Positions 16,371-27,982 are shown, counted from the first letter of the stretch. The stretch: DNA of 64,000 nt from an uncultured Candidatus Puniceispirillum sp. (GCA_905182545.1 CAJJBY010000009.1:1-64000); one strand, 5' to 3'. The notes: generated by a model not told the origin, from the letters alone. Numbers and translations are program-made.

Positions 16371-18076
16371 ATGCGCCGCTGCAGAAATTACGGCAGCTAA
16401 TTTTGCCGCCACGCCCCGATCCGGCTCGTTCGCGCCGCATCGCCGAAGGGCGTTTGATGATCGGCTGTCTTGTCGCCTTAGGGATTTTCATCACCATTGG
16501 CGTGCGAATCGTTGGCCTTGCCGATGCCAGTGCCAGCACCCGCCTTGCCCAAAGCGCCGCCGCCATCACCACCGAACGCGGCCGCATTCTTGACCGCAAA
16601 GGTCGTTTGCTGGCTGGTAATCTGCCAATTACCGTTCTTCATGCCGACCCTAGCGAGATTATGGATGTGCGCGATGCGGCTGCCAAATTGGCACCCTTAT
16701 TGAACCAGCATGACCATGCCAGCCTGATCAAATTACTGACCAAGAAAACCCGCTATGTCGAGCTTGACCGGCAATTGCCACCAAAGCGTCATGCGCAAAT
16801 TCTGCAACTGGGGATTCCGGGGGTCTATTTCGCCAAGGGCGCAATTCGCGTCTATCCGCGCGAACATGCTGCGGCGCATATTCTTGGCCATGTCGATACT
16901 GACAATATTGGCATTGCCGGAATCGAAAAATCACTTAACGCCAAGCTGGTGGCAGGCGAAGATGTCACCTTGTCGATTGATCTTGGCTTGCAAGCGGTGA
17001 TCCGGCATGAAATTCAACAGCAGATTGACTCGTTCAAAGCCATTGGCGGTGCTGGTATTTTACTTGATGTCAAAAGCGGTGAAATGTTGGCGGTCGCATC
17101 ACTTCCCGATTTCAACCCTAATCAGTTTGCGCTTGCTAGTGATGATATGCGTTTCAATCGCGCCACCAAAGGCCTGTATGAAATGGGGTCTACCTTCAAA
17201 GTGCTGAATACTGCCATCGCGCTGGAATCTGGCGCGGCGACAACCAACCAGCGTTTTGAAGTGTCAAAACCAATGCGGGTCTCGCGCTTTACCATCACCG
17301 ATTACCACCCACATAACAAACCATTGAATGTGCCTGAAATTCTGATCTATTCTTCAAATATCGGATCAGCAAGAATGGCCGAGGCCATTGGTGCCGAAAC
17401 CCAGCGTGCCTTTATGGACAAGCTTGGGCTGCTTGATCGGCTAGGGCTTGAAATTCCCGAAACATCACGCTCGCTTTCGCCTAGAAGCTGGCACCGCACA
17501 ACGACAGTTACCGTTTCCTACGGGCATGGCATTTCGATTTCACCAGCCCATCTTGCCAGCGCGGTTGCTGCCGCATCAGGCAATGGTCACTGGATTCAGC
17601 CAACCTTGTTAAAACGCCAGACCGGTGACAGCCCCTTGCGTCTTCGCGTCTTTTCCGAACAAACAGCGCGTGCCGTGCGGTCAATGATGCGGCTGGTTAT
17701 CTCGCATGAAGATGGCACCGGCAATTTAGCCGAGGCCCGCGGATATATGGTTGGCGGCAAAACCGGTACAGCCGAAAAAATTCAGGTTGGCGGCTATAAT
17801 AAAAAGGCCAATCTTGCCACATTTGTTGCCACCTTCCCCGTTCATGACCCGCGCTATGTGATTGTCATTCTTGTTGATGAGCCCAAAGGACAGAAGCATT
17901 CGCACGGTTATGCGACCGCTGGCTGGGTTGTCGCACCGGCCATTCGCCGGATTGTCGAACAGATTGCGCCAATGCTTGGGGTTCTTCCTGTTGACGAAAA
18001 ATCGCCGCTAATTCGCCAAAAACTGCTGCTTGACTTCACGATTGGTAATGAGGAGGCAACACTTGCATCTTACTGA
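16367..18076 (+). CDS. ftsI: peptidoglycan transpeptidase FtsI (PBP3)
   Basis: This septal class B penicillin-binding protein crosslinks new peptidoglycan with FtsW. A short basic cytoplasmic tail and one helix (about 31-50) are followed by the dimerisation domain (TTERGRILDRKGRLLAGN at 68-85). In the transpeptidase domain the nucleophile Ser275 lies in GSTFK (SxxK), SSN is at 329-331 and KTG at 465-467. The 569-residue length is normal. The start overlaps ftsL by 4 bp (ATGA) and the 3' end overlaps the likely murE start by 14 bp. Confidence 0.95.
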   Translation: MNAPLQKLRQLILPPRPDPARSRRIAEGRLMIGCLVALGIFITIGVRIVGLADASASTRLAQSAAAITTERGRILDRKGRLLAGNLPITVLHADPSEIMDVRDAAAKLAPLLNQHDHASLIKLLTKKTRYVELDRQLPPKRHAQILQLGIPGVYFAKGAIRVYPREHAAAHILGHVDTDNIGIAGIEKSLNAKLVAGEDVTLSIDLGLQAVIRHEIQQQIDSFKAIGGAGILLDVKSGEMLAVASLPDFNPNQFALASDDMRFNRATKGLYEMGSTFKVLNTAIALESGAATTNQRFEVSKPMRVSRFTITDYHPHNKPLNVPEILIYSSNIGSARMAEAIGAETQRAFMDKLGLLDRLGLEIPETSRSLSPRSWHRTTTVTVSYGHGISISPAHLASAVAAASGNGHWIQPTLLKRQTGDSPLRLRVFSEQTARAVRSMMRLVISHEDGTGNLAEARGYMVGGKTGTAEKIQVGGYNKKANLATFVATFPVHDPRYVIVILVDEPKGQKHSHGYATAGWVVAPAIRRIVEQIAPMLGVLPVDEKSPLIRQKLLLDFTIGNEEATLASY

Positions 18077-19571
18077 TCTATGTCATGATCTGATCAACAT
18101 CCCCGATCAAACCGGCGCCATTATGGTGACCGGTCTTGCGGTTGATTCAAAACGCGTTACTGCTGGTAATCTGTTTTTTGCGCTTGCTGGCAGCCACCGT
18201 GATGGTCGTGACTTTATTGGTGATGCAATCAAGGCTGGCGCAGCGGCGATTGTAACCGGCATGGCGCCCCTGGCAAAAGATATTGCCAAGCTAGCGCAAC
18301 AGGCGGCAATCCCAATCCTGCAATGCGAAAACCCACGCCGCGTGATGGCCAAAATGGCCGCCATTCATTGGTCGTCACAACCTGGCATGGTTGCCGCTGT
18401 TACCGGCACGAATGGCAAAACATCGACCACCGAATTTTTACGCCAGCTATGGCAACGCGCCACATGGCAGGCCATTGCGGTTGGCACGCTTGGCATCACC
18501 GGCACCGATATGATCAAATCTGACGGGGCGCTGTTAAGCCTGCCGCCCCTGACCACGCCAGATAGCATCAGCCTTCACGCAACATTGGCACCCCTGACCA
18601 AGGCCGGTGTCACACATCTTGCGCTTGAGGCAAGCAGTCACGGCCTTGAACAGCATCGTCTTGATGGGCTGAATATCCATATTGCCGCCTTTACCAATCT
18701 AAGCCGTGACCATCTTGACCATCATATTGATATGGATCGTTATTTTGCCGCCAAACACCGGCTATTTACCGATCTTCTTAGCGAAGGCGGCGCAGCCATC
18801 GTCAATCTTGATGACCAATATAGCGCGGCAATCATCGACAGTTTGCAAGACCGTCACATTGTCATCAAAACATTTGGCTATGCTGAAGATGCTGATTTCC
18901 GCATCCTATCCATCACCCCATCAGGTGACGGTCTTGATATGAAAGTGATCTATCAAGATCAGACATGGGATATTCCGCTGGCACTTTCCGGCACATTTCA
19001 GGCGATTAATGCCCTGACCGCTGCCGTCATGGCGCATCTTAGTGGCTTGCCGCTTCATGATGCGCTTGGCGCTTTGCCATATCTAAAAGCTGCACCAGGC
19101 CGTATGCAAACAATCCATGGCCATCCCGCAGGGGCGCGTGTCATTGTTGATTATGCCCATACGCCCGATGCGCTTGCCGCAGCACTTGGCGCTTTGCGCC
19201 CTGAGGCCAGTGGCAAGCTTGTTGTGCTTTTTGGCTGTGGCGGCGACCGTGATCCGGGCAAACGCGCAATGATGGGCAAGGTTGCCTGTAAAATTGCCGA
19301 TGACGTCATCATCACTGATGACAACCCACGAAGCGAAGACCCTGCCAGCATTCGCAGTGCCATTTTGAAATCTTGTGATAAGGCCACCGAAATTGTGCCA
19401 CGCGATAAAGCCATTGCCAGTGCGCTTGACAATCTTGTTGCTGGCGATGTTTTGCTGATTACTGGCAAGGGCCATGAAACTGGCCAATTGATTGGTAATG
19501 AAACCCTGCCATTTGACGATGCGTCGGTTGCCAATAACAAAATCCGAACCATACGGGAGGCCTTGCAATGA
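18063..19571 (+). CDS. murE: UDP-MurNAc-L-Ala-D-Glu:meso-diaminopimelate ligase
   Basis: MurE adds the third amino acid to the peptidoglycan stem in an ATP-dependent reaction. The Mur-ligase P-loop is TGTNGKTS (around residue 115) and the conserved SSHGLEQHR and SRDHLDHH motifs follow. DNPR at about 420-423 is the signature of meso-diaminopimelate (not lysine) specificity. I chose TTG 18063 because AGGAGG at 18050-18055 sits the right distance upstream and the protein then opens HLTDLC; an in-frame ATG at 18030 lies deep inside ftsI. The length is about 502 residues. It overlaps murF by 4 bp. Confidence 0.94.
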   Translation: MHLTDLCHDLINIPDQTGAIMVTGLAVDSKRVTAGNLFFALAGSHRDGRDFIGDAIKAGAAAIVTGMAPLAKDIAKLAQQAAIPILQCENPRRVMAKMAAIHWSSQPGMVAAVTGTNGKTSTTEFLRQLWQRATWQAIAVGTLGITGTDMIKSDGALLSLPPLTTPDSISLHATLAPLTKAGVTHLALEASSHGLEQHRLDGLNIHIAAFTNLSRDHLDHHIDMDRYFAAKHRLFTDLLSEGGAAIVNLDDQYSAAIIDSLQDRHIVIKTFGYAEDADFRILSITPSGDGLDMKVIYQDQTWDIPLALSGTFQAINALTAAVMAHLSGLPLHDALGALPYLKAAPGRMQTIHGHPAGARVIVDYAHTPDALAAALGALRPEASGKLVVLFGCGGDRDPGKRAMMGKVACKIADDVIITDDNPRSEDPASIRSAILKSCDKATEIVPRDKAIASALDNLVAGDVLLITGKGHETGQLIGNETLPFDDASVANNKIRTIREALQ

Positions 19572-21010
19572 CGGCACCGCTATGGACTTGTGACGATTTG
19601 CTTGCCGGATGCGGCGGCGTATTATTTGACTCTGCTTTTGCTTGCGGTTCGATTTCAGGCATTGAAATTGACAGCCGTAATTGCAAATCGGGTGATTTGT
19701 TTGTCGCGCTTGTTGGTGACACACAAGATGGGCATGATTTCATCACCAAGGCCGCCGATGCTGGCGCGGCGGCTTGTCTTGTTAGCCGTCCAAGCGCTGA
19801 TGCCCCGATTGCGCAAATCATTGTCGATGATCCGCTTGGCGCGCTGGCGCGTCTTGGGCGGGCTGGCCGAAACCGCTTTGCCGGCAAAATGGTTGGCATC
19901 ACCGGTTCGGTTGGCAAAACTGGCAGCAAAGATATGTTGGCGCATGCTCTTACCGCTTTTGGCAAAACCCATGCCAGCCAGCGCAGCTTTAACAATCACA
20001 TTGGCGTGCCCATCACCCTTGCCACACTTGCCGATGATTGCGATTTTGCCGTTCAGGAAATGGGCATGAATGCAGCAGGCGAAATTGCCGCCTTGACCGC
20101 GCTGGCACGCCCCAACATTGCCTTGATTACGCGGATTGCCAGCACGCATGGTGGCTTTTTTGACAGCCTTGATGATATCGCCAAAGCCAAGGCCGAAATT
20201 TTCCAAGGCTTGAATGCTGGCGGAACAGCCATCTTGAATATTGATGATCCGTTCTATGACCAGCTTGCCAGCGCGGCAACCAATGCAGGCGCGGGACGCA
20301 TTATCAGTTTTAGCCGCAAGGATGACGCCGAGTTTTGTCTTCTTGAGGCACGCCAGCATGAAAATGGCATGACAGTCCATGCCGAAATTGCGGGGCGTGA
20401 ATTGCGTTTTGAAATGCAAATGCATGGCATTCATTGGGCGCAAAATGCGCTTGGCGTTCTGGCCTGTATCGACGCGCTTGGCTTGTCGGTTGATGACGCT
20501 GCGGCACGGCTTGCCAGCTGTCCAACACCAAAGGGACGCGGCGGGCGTTTATCTGGCCGCTATCAAGATTGCAAGATCACGCTGATTGATGACAGCTATA
20601 ATGCCAGCCCAGCATCAATGGCCGCTGCCTTTGCCAGCATGACAGCAACAGCGCCAACAATCATGATTCTAAGCGAAATGCGGGAATTGGGCGATGCCAA
20701 CGCAACCGAACATGCGGCGCTGATGCCGCAAATCAATGGCCTATCGCCACGGCTTGTCATTGCCTTGGGATCGGCCATGCATGATGCGCTTGGTGGGCTG
20801 GATGACGCCATCGCCACCATCGCCGCGCCAGATACAAAAGCTGCGGTGCAGAGTCTCGAAGATGCCGTTGAAGATGGTGACATCATCTTTATCAAAGGAT
20901 CGCTTGGGTCGGGATCATGGCGCGTTCGCGATGCCATTCTTGCCAGTTTCGACACCGCATCATCACCCGACACATCATCACAAAATGGAGGGAACAGCCA
21001 TGCTGCCTGA
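19568..21010 (+). CDS. murF: UDP-MurNAc-tripeptide:D-Ala-D-Ala ligase
   Basis: MurF completes the UDP-MurNAc-pentapeptide by adding the D-Ala-D-Ala made by Ddl. The ATP loop [12 protein letters not shown] lies at about 110-121. [26 protein letters not shown] and [13 protein letters not shown] are MurF signatures. The 480-residue length is usual. ATGA overlap with murE at the start, and an 11-bp overlap with mraY at the end, indicate coupled translation. The last 20 residues are Ser/Asn rich and contain the mraY ribosome site in the DNA. Confidence 0.94.
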   Translation: MTAPLWTCDDLLAGCGGVLFDSAFACGSISGIEIDSRNCKSGDLFVALVGDTQDGHDFITKAADAGAAACLVSRPSADAPIAQIIVDDPLGALARLGRAGRNRFAGKMVGITGSVGKTGSKDMLAHALTAFGKTHASQRSFNNHIGVPITLATLADDCDFAVQEMGMNAAGEIAALTALARPNIALITRIASTHGGFFDSLDDIAKAKAEIFQGLNAGGTAILNIDDPFYDQLASAATNAGAGRIISFSRKDDAEFCLLEARQHENGMTVHAEIAGRELRFEMQMHGIHWAQNALGVLACIDALGLSVDDAAARLASCPTPKGRGGRLSGRYQDCKITLIDDSYNASPASMAAAFASMTATAPTIMILSEMRELGDANATEHAALMPQINGLSPRLVIALGSAMHDALGGLDDAIATIAAPDTKAAVQSLEDAVEDGDIIFIKGSLGSGSWRVRDAILASFDTASSPDTSSQNGGNSHAA

Positions 21011-22088
21011 CCTGCTTGTTCCTTTATCTGATCATTTTCAGCCCTTTAACCTGTTCCGCTATATCACCTTCCGGACAGGCGGGGCGACAATCACGGCGCT
21101 GTTGATTGCCCTAATCTGCGGGCCTGCCTTTATCCGCTGGCTTAAAACGCATCAGGCCGAGGGCCAGCCAATCCGTGATGACGGGCCACAATCGCATCTT
21201 CTTACCAAAATTGGTACGCCAACAATGGGCGGGCTGCTGATCCTGATTGCCTTTGCCGTTTCAACACTTTTATGGATGCCACTATCCAACCCCTATTTAT
21301 GGCCGGTTCTTCTAATCTCGCTTAGTTTTGGTGCGATTGGCAGCCTTGATGATTGGATGAAACTGCGCAAACGGTCGCATAATGGCATGTCGGCACGCAT
21401 GAAAATGCTGTTACAGCTTGTAATCGCCTTTTTCGCCACTTTGATTTTCATCGAATTATCGCCAGAACAGCTTCGCTATGGTGTAGCCGTGCCGTTTTTC
21501 AAAGACACGCTGCTCGCCATGGGGATGTTTTATGTGCCTTTTTCGATGATGGTTATCGTTGGCGCGTCAAATGCGGTGAATCTCACCGATGGTTTGGATG
21601 GGCTTGCCATTGTGCCGGTGATGATTGTCGCGGCCTGTTTTGCGCTGATCGCCTATCTTGCCGGAAATTATAATTTCGCCACTTATCTGCAAATCAATTT
21701 TGTTCCCGGTACGGGTGATCTGGCGGTGATGTGCGGTGCCTTGATCGGTGCCGGTCTTGGCTTTTTATGGTTTAACGCTCCGCCGGCGCGGGTATTTATG
21801 GGCGATACCGGATCGCTTGCTCTTGGCGGCACCTTGGGCGCGATTGCGGTGGCAACACGTCACGAGCTGGTGCTGGCCATTACGGGCGGCCTGTTCGTTG
21901 TTGAAACCCTGTCAGTTATCTTGCAGGTGGCCTCGTTCAAATTGACCGGCAAACGGATTTTCCTGATGGCACCACTTCATCATCATTTTGAGAAAAAAGG
22001 TTGGGCCGAGCCAACAATCGTCATTCGTTTCTGGATTATTGCGGTGGTACTGGCTGTGGCTGGCCTGTCATCGCTAAAGCTGCGTTAG
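21000..22088 (+). CDS. mraY: phospho-MurNAc-pentapeptide translocase MraY
   Basis: MraY moves phospho-MurNAc-pentapeptide from UDP to undecaprenyl phosphate, forming lipid I in the inner membrane. The roughly 362-residue protein has about ten helices and the family motifs [26 protein letters not shown] (catalytic Asp pair), [25 protein letters not shown] and [14 protein letters not shown] (HHH motif). I chose ATG 21000 because GGAGGG lies eight bases upstream and the family N-terminus begins there; the open frame extends far back into murF only by chance. Confidence 0.95.
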   Translation: MLPDLLVPLSDHFQPFNLFRYITFRTGGATITALLIALICGPAFIRWLKTHQAEGQPIRDDGPQSHLLTKIGTPTMGGLLILIAFAVSTLLWMPLSNPYLWPVLLISLSFGAIGSLDDWMKLRKRSHNGMSARMKMLLQLVIAFFATLIFIELSPEQLRYGVAVPFFKDTLLAMGMFYVPFSMMVIVGASNAVNLTDGLDGLAIVPVMIVAACFALIAYLAGNYNFATYLQINFVPGTGDLAVMCGALIGAGLGFLWFNAPPARVFMGDTGSLALGGTLGAIAVATRHELVLAITGGLFVVETLSVILQVASFKLTGKRIFLMAPLHHHFEKKGWAEPTIVIRFWIIAVVLAVAGLSSLKLR

Positions 22089-22101
22089 GGGAATGGTCTG
22101 A

Positions 22102-23422
22102 ATGCTGATTCCACATGACATGAACGGACAGACAGTCGGGGTCTTAGGCCTTGGCGGGTCCGGTGTTGCCGCAGTTGCCGCATTGCAGGCAGCCGGTGCG
22201 CATGTCGTTGCCTTTGATGATGGGAAACACCAGCAGGATCTTCCGGCAATTCAGATGACCGATTGGCGCGACTGGCCGTGGCAGGATATGGCGGCAATGG
22301 TGATCAGCCCAGGCATCCCGCATCTTCATCCAGAACCGCATCCTGCGGCGGCCCATGCCAACAGCCTTCAAATTGACGTGATCAGCGAAGTCGAACTCGC
22401 CTTGCGGGCAAAACCACAAGCCCAGCTTGTTGTGGTAACGGGCACCAACGGTAAATCAACAACAACGGCGTTGATTGGCCATTGCCTTGCAACCGCCGGA
22501 CGCGCCCATGCGATTGGTGGCAACCTTGGTGATCCAGCCTGCTCGCTTGATGATCCGGGTAAAGATGGCGTTCTTGTTCTTGAACTATCCTCTTATCAGT
22601 TGGAAGCCACCTCATCATTGGCACCCGATATCTCGATCCTGCTGAATATCAGCCCCGACCACCTTGACCGGCATGGCGGCATGAACCGCTATATCGCAGC
22701 CAAGGCCTTGGTTCTTGACCGGCTTGGGACAGATTGCCTAGCGATTATCGGGGATGGTGATGAGCATGTGAAAACGCTTGCCGCCGCAACCCGCAAGCGC
22801 GGAATCAAAACCATGATTGCCAGCCCTGATGACGCCCCCGATGCGCAGCGTCAGTCAGCATCACTTGCCGGATTGCATAATGCCGAAAACGCCGCTGCCG
22901 CGGCCTTTGCGCTTGCCGCGCTTGGGATTGATATCGCGATGATCAATCGCGGCGTCAAAAGCTATACCAGCCTGCCACATCGTCTGCAAACCGTTGCCCA
23001 CTGTGGTAAAATCCAGTTTGTGAATGACTCAAAAGCCACCAACGGCGTTGCTGCGGCAAAGGCATTATCCAGTCTTTGATAATATTTATTGGGTGGCTGG
23101 CGGTCTTGCCAAACAAGATGGGCTGGCACCGGCAATGCAACATCTTTGCGCGGTCAAAAAAGCCTATTTGATTGGCGCGGCAGCCACCGAATTTGCCAAA
23201 AGCCTTGATGGGCAATGCCCAGCCGCGATTTGTGGTGATCTGGAAAAAGCAACACGCGCTGCATTTGATGATGCCAGCGCGGCAATTGACGGCGGCACCA
23301 TTCTTTTGGCACCGGCGGCAGCGTCATTTGATCAATTTACCAGCTTTGGTGCCCGCGGCGATGCGTTTGCCGCACTTGCCCAAAATCTTTGCGCCACCAA
23401 CGCAGGAGGCAATCATGCTTGA
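22102..23422 (+). CDS. murD: UDP-MurNAc-L-Ala:D-glutamate ligase, one frame change
   Basis: MurD adds D-Glu to UDP-MurNAc-L-Ala. The protein starts with a Rossmann-type GLGGSGVAAVAALQAAG motif, followed by the Mur-ligase P-loop VTGTNGKSTTTAL, ELSSYQLEAT and NISPDHLDRHGG. The frame changes at about 23073: one extra T in TCCAGTCTTTGAT breaks ALSSFDNIYWVAGG, and removing it restores a protein of about 439 residues ending at 23422. The distal part (GGLAKQDGL through the ASFDQFTSFGARGDAF motif) is the normal MurD C-terminal domain. The stop overlaps the ftsW start. I take the break as a sequence error, since murD is essential. Confidence 0.92.
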
Positions 23423-24539
23423 TCGCACCGATCGTTCGCTTGTTGGTATCTGGTGGTGGACTGTTGATAAATGGCTTTTGGCCAGTGCCTTGCTGATAAT
23501 GACCCTTGGCGTGATTTTGGTAATGGCCGCCAGCCCTGCGGTGGCCAGCCTGATCAATCTATCATCCCAGCATTTCATTGTGCGCCAGCTTATCTATCTT
23601 GCACCGGCGGTGTTGATCATGCTGTTGGTTTCGATGCTCGAGCCGCGCCCCATTCGCGCCTTGTCGCTTGTCGGGCTTGTTCTGGTGATTGGGTTGATGA
23701 TCCTTGCCATTGTTGTCGGCAGTGAAATCAAGGGCGCAACAAGATGGATATCGGTTGCAGGCTTTACATTACAGCCATCTGAACTGGCCAAACCTTTATT
23801 TGCCATTGTTTCGGCATGGTTGCTGACGCTTTGGCGCGAGGGGCAGGATTTCCCGGGCTGGGCCTATGCATCAGGTCTTGCCGCGATCATTGTTGGCATT
23901 CTGGTGGCTCAGCCCGATATCGGCATGACAGCTTTGATCTTGATAACATGGGGCTTTCAGATGTTCCTTGCTGGCATGCCAATGCTGTTTGTCATTGGCG
24001 CCGCCGGTCTGGCACCAGTTGGGTTCTATCTTGCCTATTTGAACCTGTCGCATGTTCAGCTTCGTGTTGATAAATTCTTTGAGGGCGGGTCATGGCAGGT
24101 TGAACGCGCCAAAGAAAGCTTTGCCGAAGGCGGCTATTTTGGCGTTGGGCCGGGTGATGGTGTGGTCAAGCTGCATCTACCTGACGCCCATTCCGATTTC
24201 ATCTTTGCCGTTGCTGCCGAGGAATATGGTGCCATCGCTTGTCTGGCCTTATTGGGGCTATATGGATTTGTGATCATTCGCGGTTTTGCCCGCGCCCTAT
24301 CGGGTGAAGGGCTTTTCTGTCTGATCGCCACGGCCAGTTTGGTCATGCAATTTGGCGTTCAGGCCAGCATTCATATGGCATCATCGGTCAATCTGATCCC
24401 AACCAAGGGCATGACCTTACCTTTTATCAGCTATGGCGGCTCATCCTTGCTTGCAAGCAGCCTGACTATGGGATTAATCCTTGCCCTGACCCGCAAACGC
24501 ACCACTATTGATCACTTTGCCGATGGAGGCCGGTCATGA
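23415..24539 (+). CDS. ftsW: peptidoglycan polymerase FtsW
   Basis: FtsW is the SEDS-family glycosyltransferase that polymerises lipid II at the septum with FtsI. About ten hydrophobic helices are present, with the SEDS motifs GATRWISVAGFTLQPSELAK, LVAQPDIGMTALI (catalytic Asp region), LPDAHSDFIFAVAAEEYG and GMTLPFISYGGSSLLASS. I chose ATG 23415 because it starts the family N-terminus, has GGAGGC upstream and overlaps the murD stop by 8 bp. The length is about 374 residues. It overlaps murG by 4 bp. Confidence 0.95.
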   Translation: MLDRTDRSLVGIWWWTVDKWLLASALLIMTLGVILVMAASPAVASLINLSSQHFIVRQLIYLAPAVLIMLLVSMLEPRPIRALSLVGLVLVIGLMILAIVVGSEIKGATRWISVAGFTLQPSELAKPLFAIVSAWLLTLWREGQDFPGWAYASGLAAIIVGILVAQPDIGMTALILITWGFQMFLAGMPMLFVIGAAGLAPVGFYLAYLNLSHVQLRVDKFFEGGSWQVERAKESFAEGGYFGVGPGDGVVKLHLPDAHSDFIFAVAAEEYGAIACLALLGLYGFVIIRGFARALSGEGLFCLIATASLVMQFGVQASIHMASSVNLIPTKGMTLPFISYGGSSLLASSLTMGLILALTRKRTTIDHFADGGRS

Positions 24540-25651
24540 GTGCGGGTATCATCTATCTTGCCGCAGGGGGCACAGGCGGCCATATTTTTCCAGCGCTTGC
24601 CGTTGCCGAAGCCATGAACGCTAAGGGCTATCAGACTTGTCTTTTTACCGATAAACGCGGCGCGGCGCTTTTGGCCGATATCGAAAAACTACCGGCTCGC
24701 CTTCATGTGATCAGCGCCGCCTCGCCGTTCCAATCGGGCATTTTCCGCCGGATCATGGCGCTTACCAAACTTGGCATGGGAGTGTTACCCTGCCTATGGC
24801 ATATTGGGCTTCGCCCACCAATGGTGATGATTGGCTTTGGCGGCTATCCATCTTTTGCACCGCTTTTGGTTGCGCGTCTTTTCGGCGTGCCGGTAATGGT
24901 GCATGAACAAAATGCCTATCTTGGACGCGCCAATCACGCCCTTGCTGCCCATGCGCGGCTCATCGCGGTTAGCTGGCCGCAAACAAAAAACCTGCCTGAT
25001 GGCGTTGCAGCCCATATTACCGGCATGCCGGTTCGCACCGCTTTTTTTGCTAAACGGCGGCCTAGCTGTGCTGGTGACAAGCTAGTTCTTAGCGTTCTTG
25101 GCGGATCACAAGGTGCAACCATTCTTGGCACGCTTGTGCCGGATGCGCTTGAGATGATTGACACGCCATTGCGCGATAATATCAAAATCTATCAACAAGC
25201 CCGCCCCGAACAGATTGATAATCTAAAGGCTCGTTATCGGGCCTTGGGCATCACCGCATCGATCAACTCATTTTTCACCAATATGCCTGATCTATTGGCC
25301 AAAAGTGATCTTGTGATCAGCCGGTCAGGGGCATCATCAATTGCCGAACTTGCCGCAACCGGCCGCGCCTCGTTGATGCTGCCTTTGCCAAGCGCGATGG
25401 ATAACCACCAAAAAGCCAACGCCCTGCAAATGGAACAGGCTGGCGGCGGCTATTGCCTTGACGAAGCCACTATCAGCCCTGCCTTTTTGGCAACACGCAT
25501 CATGCAGCTATTTGAAGCCCCTGCCGAGCTTGGCAAAATGGCCGCCAATGCCACTAGCTTGGCAAGCCCGCAAGCCGCCAGTGACATCGCCAATCTTGCC
25601 GAGGGGCTGATCACCAAACGCAACGCACCACATTTAGGAGCTGTCGCATGA
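24536..25651 (+). CDS. murG: lipid II synthase MurG (N-acetylglucosaminyltransferase)
   Basis: MurG transfers GlcNAc from UDP-GlcNAc to lipid I on the inner face of the membrane. It has the GT-B fold with the N-terminal glycine-rich [15 protein letters not shown] loop, [12 protein letters not shown] and [13 protein letters not shown]. The second domain opens with [10 protein letters not shown] and carries the UDP-GlcNAc site [15 protein letters not shown] and a closing [13 protein letters not shown]. The 371-residue length is typical. The start overlaps the ftsW stop (ATGA) and the end overlaps murC by 4 bp. Confidence 0.95.
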   Translation: MSAGIIYLAAGGTGGHIFPALAVAEAMNAKGYQTCLFTDKRGAALLADIEKLPARLHVISAASPFQSGIFRRIMALTKLGMGVLPCLWHIGLRPPMVMIGFGGYPSFAPLLVARLFGVPVMVHEQNAYLGRANHALAAHARLIAVSWPQTKNLPDGVAAHITGMPVRTAFFAKRRPSCAGDKLVLSVLGGSQGATILGTLVPDALEMIDTPLRDNIKIYQQARPEQIDNLKARYRALGITASINSFFTNMPDLLAKSDLVISRSGASSIAELAATGRASLMLPLPSAMDNHQKANALQMEQAGGGYCLDEATISPAFLATRIMQLFEAPAELGKMAANATSLASPQAASDIANLAEGLITKRNAPHLGAVA

Positions 25652-27068
25652 GTGAATTGCCACTATCCATCGGCACCATGCATTTCACCGGCATCGGCGG
25701 CATCGGCATGAGTGGGATCGCCGAGATTCTGTTCGAGCTTGGCTATGCTGTTCAGGGAAGTGACATGTCTGACAATGCCAATGTCAGGCGGCTACGCGCC
25801 AAGGGCATTCCGATTGTCACCGGCCAAGCTGCGGAAAATATCGATAATGCGGCCTTGGTGGTGATTTCAACCGCGATCAAACCTGACAATCCAGAAGTTG
25901 TTGCCGCCCGCGCCAAATTCTTGCCAATCGTGCATCGCGCCGAAATGCTCGGCGAATTGATGCGGCTTCGCTGGTCTATCGCCGTTGCCGGAACGCATGG
26001 CAAAACCACAACGACCAGCCTTGTTGCCACCTTGTTAAACAGTGCCAAGATTGATCCAACCGTTATCAATGGCGGCATCATCACCGGATGGGGCAGTAAT
26101 GCGCGTCTTGGCAAAGGAAGCTGGATGGTGGTCGAAGCCGATGAAAGCGACGGATCTTTTGCCAAGTTGAAACCAACCGTTGCTGTGGTCACCAATATTG
26201 ATCCCGAACATCTGGATCATCATGGCAGTTTTGAAGCGTTGGAAGCCGCCTTTTTAAATTTCGTTGCCTCGATCCCATTTTACGGCTTTGCCACCCTATG
26301 CATCGATCACCCATCAGTTCAGCGCTTGTTGTCAGGCATCAAAGACCGCCGGATCATCACCTATGGCATGAGCGCCAATGCCGATGTGCGGGCGATCAAT
26401 CTTCGCGTTGATCAGGGCGCCATGCTGTTTGATGTCCAGCTATCCGACCGCATTCAGGGCGATAGTGCCGCCCTGCAAAATGTTCGGTTCCAATGCTTGG
26501 CGATCATAATGTGCAAAATTGCCTTGCGGCTATTGGTGTGGCGCTGGAAATGAATATCGATGCATCACGCATTCTTGGCGCATTGGCCGAATTTGGCGGG
26601 GTTGGCCGCAGGTTTGAAACCAAAGGCATCAGCAATGGCGTCACCATCATTGATGATTACGGCCATCATCCGGTTGAAATAAAGGCCGCGTTGAAAGCGG
26701 GAAGAATGCTTAGCGGCCATCACAAGCTGATCGCCGTTGTTCAACCGCACCGCTATAGCCGCCTTGCCGATCTATTTGCCGATTTCTGCAGTTGTTTTAA
26801 TGATGCTGACGAAGTTTTGGTAGCCGATATCTATGCTGCTGGCGAAGCCCCGATTGAAGGCGCTGACAAGGCATCCTTGGTTAACGGATTGCGCGACCAT
26901 GGGCACAAAGCCGCTGCAGGCCTTGACGGGCCGGACAAGCTGGCTGCCGAAATTGCCGCACGAACATCATCAGGTGATGTGGTGATGTGTCTTGGCGCTG
27001 GCGATATCACCGCATGGGCCGCCGCCTTGCCGCATGAATTGGATAAATTGGCAGGAGAGAGCGCATGA
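25648..27068 (+). CDS. murC: UDP-MurNAc:L-alanine ligase, one frame change
   Basis: MurC starts the stem peptide by adding L-Ala. The N-terminal [16 protein letters not shown] Rossmann motif, the P-loop [23 protein letters not shown] and [12 protein letters not shown] are clear. The frame breaks at 26490-26491: one C is missing in CGGTTCCAATG, where CGGTTCCCAATG would read [12 protein letters not shown], the conserved start of the third domain. The rest ([28 protein letters not shown]) follows in the other frame to 27068. The restored length is about 473 residues. A lost base in a C run of an essential gene points to an assembly error. Confidence 0.93.
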
Positions 27069-27982
27069 CCTCGATCCTTGACTGGCTTCCAGATGTGCGC
27101 GGCAGCTACACGCCAAATGATTTGATGGCGCGCCATACTTGGTTTGGCGTTGGCGGGCCTGCCGATATTCTGTTCAGCCCACTTGATGAACAGGATCTTG
27201 CCGCCTTTCTGGCTGATTGCCCAGATGATATTCCGCTATTTGCCGTTGGCGCCGGATCGAATTTGCTGGTTCGTGATGGCGGTGTTGCTGGTGTCGTGAT
27301 CAAGCTTGGCACCCATCTGAACGCCATCCGCCATGACGGTACGTGCATCATTGCCCAAACCGGTGCAACCGATGCCGATGTTGCCCGCTATGCTCAAAAA
27401 GCTGGCATCGCCGGTTTGGAGTTCTTGATCGGCATTCCGGGAACGATTGGCGGCGGCCTGCGGATGAATGCCGGTGCCTATGGAAGCGAATTCAAAGATG
27501 TGACAAGCCTTGCGCATGGGTTTGACCGTGCTGGCAAACCTGTTACCGCCACGCCAAGCGCAATGGGCATGGCCTATCGCCATAGCGACGCGCCAGCCGA
27601 TTGGATTTTCACCTCTGCCGAATTACAGGGGCATGACGGTGATCCGGCTGCCATCAAGGCGCGCATGAGGGACATCATTGCCAGTCGCGGCGAGGCACAA
27701 CCACGTGGCGTCCGGACAGGCGGCAGCACATTTGCCAATCCTGGTGGCGGCAAAGCATGGCAGGAAATCGAAAAAGCAGGCTGTCGCGGACTTCGCATTG
27801 GCGGCGCGCAAGTGTCGGAAAAACACTGCAATTTCTTGATCAATACAGGCACCGCCACAGCCGAAGATATTGAAACGCTTGGCGAGACGGTTCGCGGACG
27901 CGTGCTTGCCGGTGGCGGGCCGTCATTAAGATGGGAAATTCGCCGGATTGGACGCAACCAGACCGAGGGGGCAACCGAATGA
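27065..27982 (+). CDS. murB: UDP-N-acetylenolpyruvoylglucosamine reductase
   Basis: MurB is the FAD enzyme that reduces UDP-GlcNAc-enolpyruvate to UDP-MurNAc with NADPH. The NTWFGVGGPAD-like opening (ARHTWFGVGGPADIL) and AVGAGSNLLVRDGG flavin motif are followed by GIPGTIGGGLRMNAGAYG. GGSTFANPGG contains the proton-donor Ser, and GLRIGGAQVSEKHCNFLIN is the substrate-binding end. The 305-residue length fits the compact MurB type usual in alphaproteobacteria. It overlaps murC and ddl by 4 bp each. Confidence 0.95.
   Translation: MTSILDWLPDVRGSYTPNDLMARHTWFGVGGPADILFSPLDEQDLAAFLADCPDDIPLFAVGAGSNLLVRDGGVAGVVIKLGTHLNAIRHDGTCIIAQTGATDADVARYAQKAGIAGLEFLIGIPGTIGGGLRMNAGAYGSEFKDVTSLAHGFDRAGKPVTATPSAMGMAYRHSDAPADWIFTSAELQGHDGDPAAIKARMRDIIASRGEAQPRGVRTGGSTFANPGGGKAWQEIEKAGCRGLRIGGAQVSEKHCNFLINTGTATAEDIETLGETVRGRVLAGGGPSLRWEIRRIGRNQTEGATE

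Noticed and set aside
19655-20443. Minus-strand open frame of 262 codons opposite murF
   Set aside because: No ribosome site, no recognisable domain, and murF is intact on the other strand.
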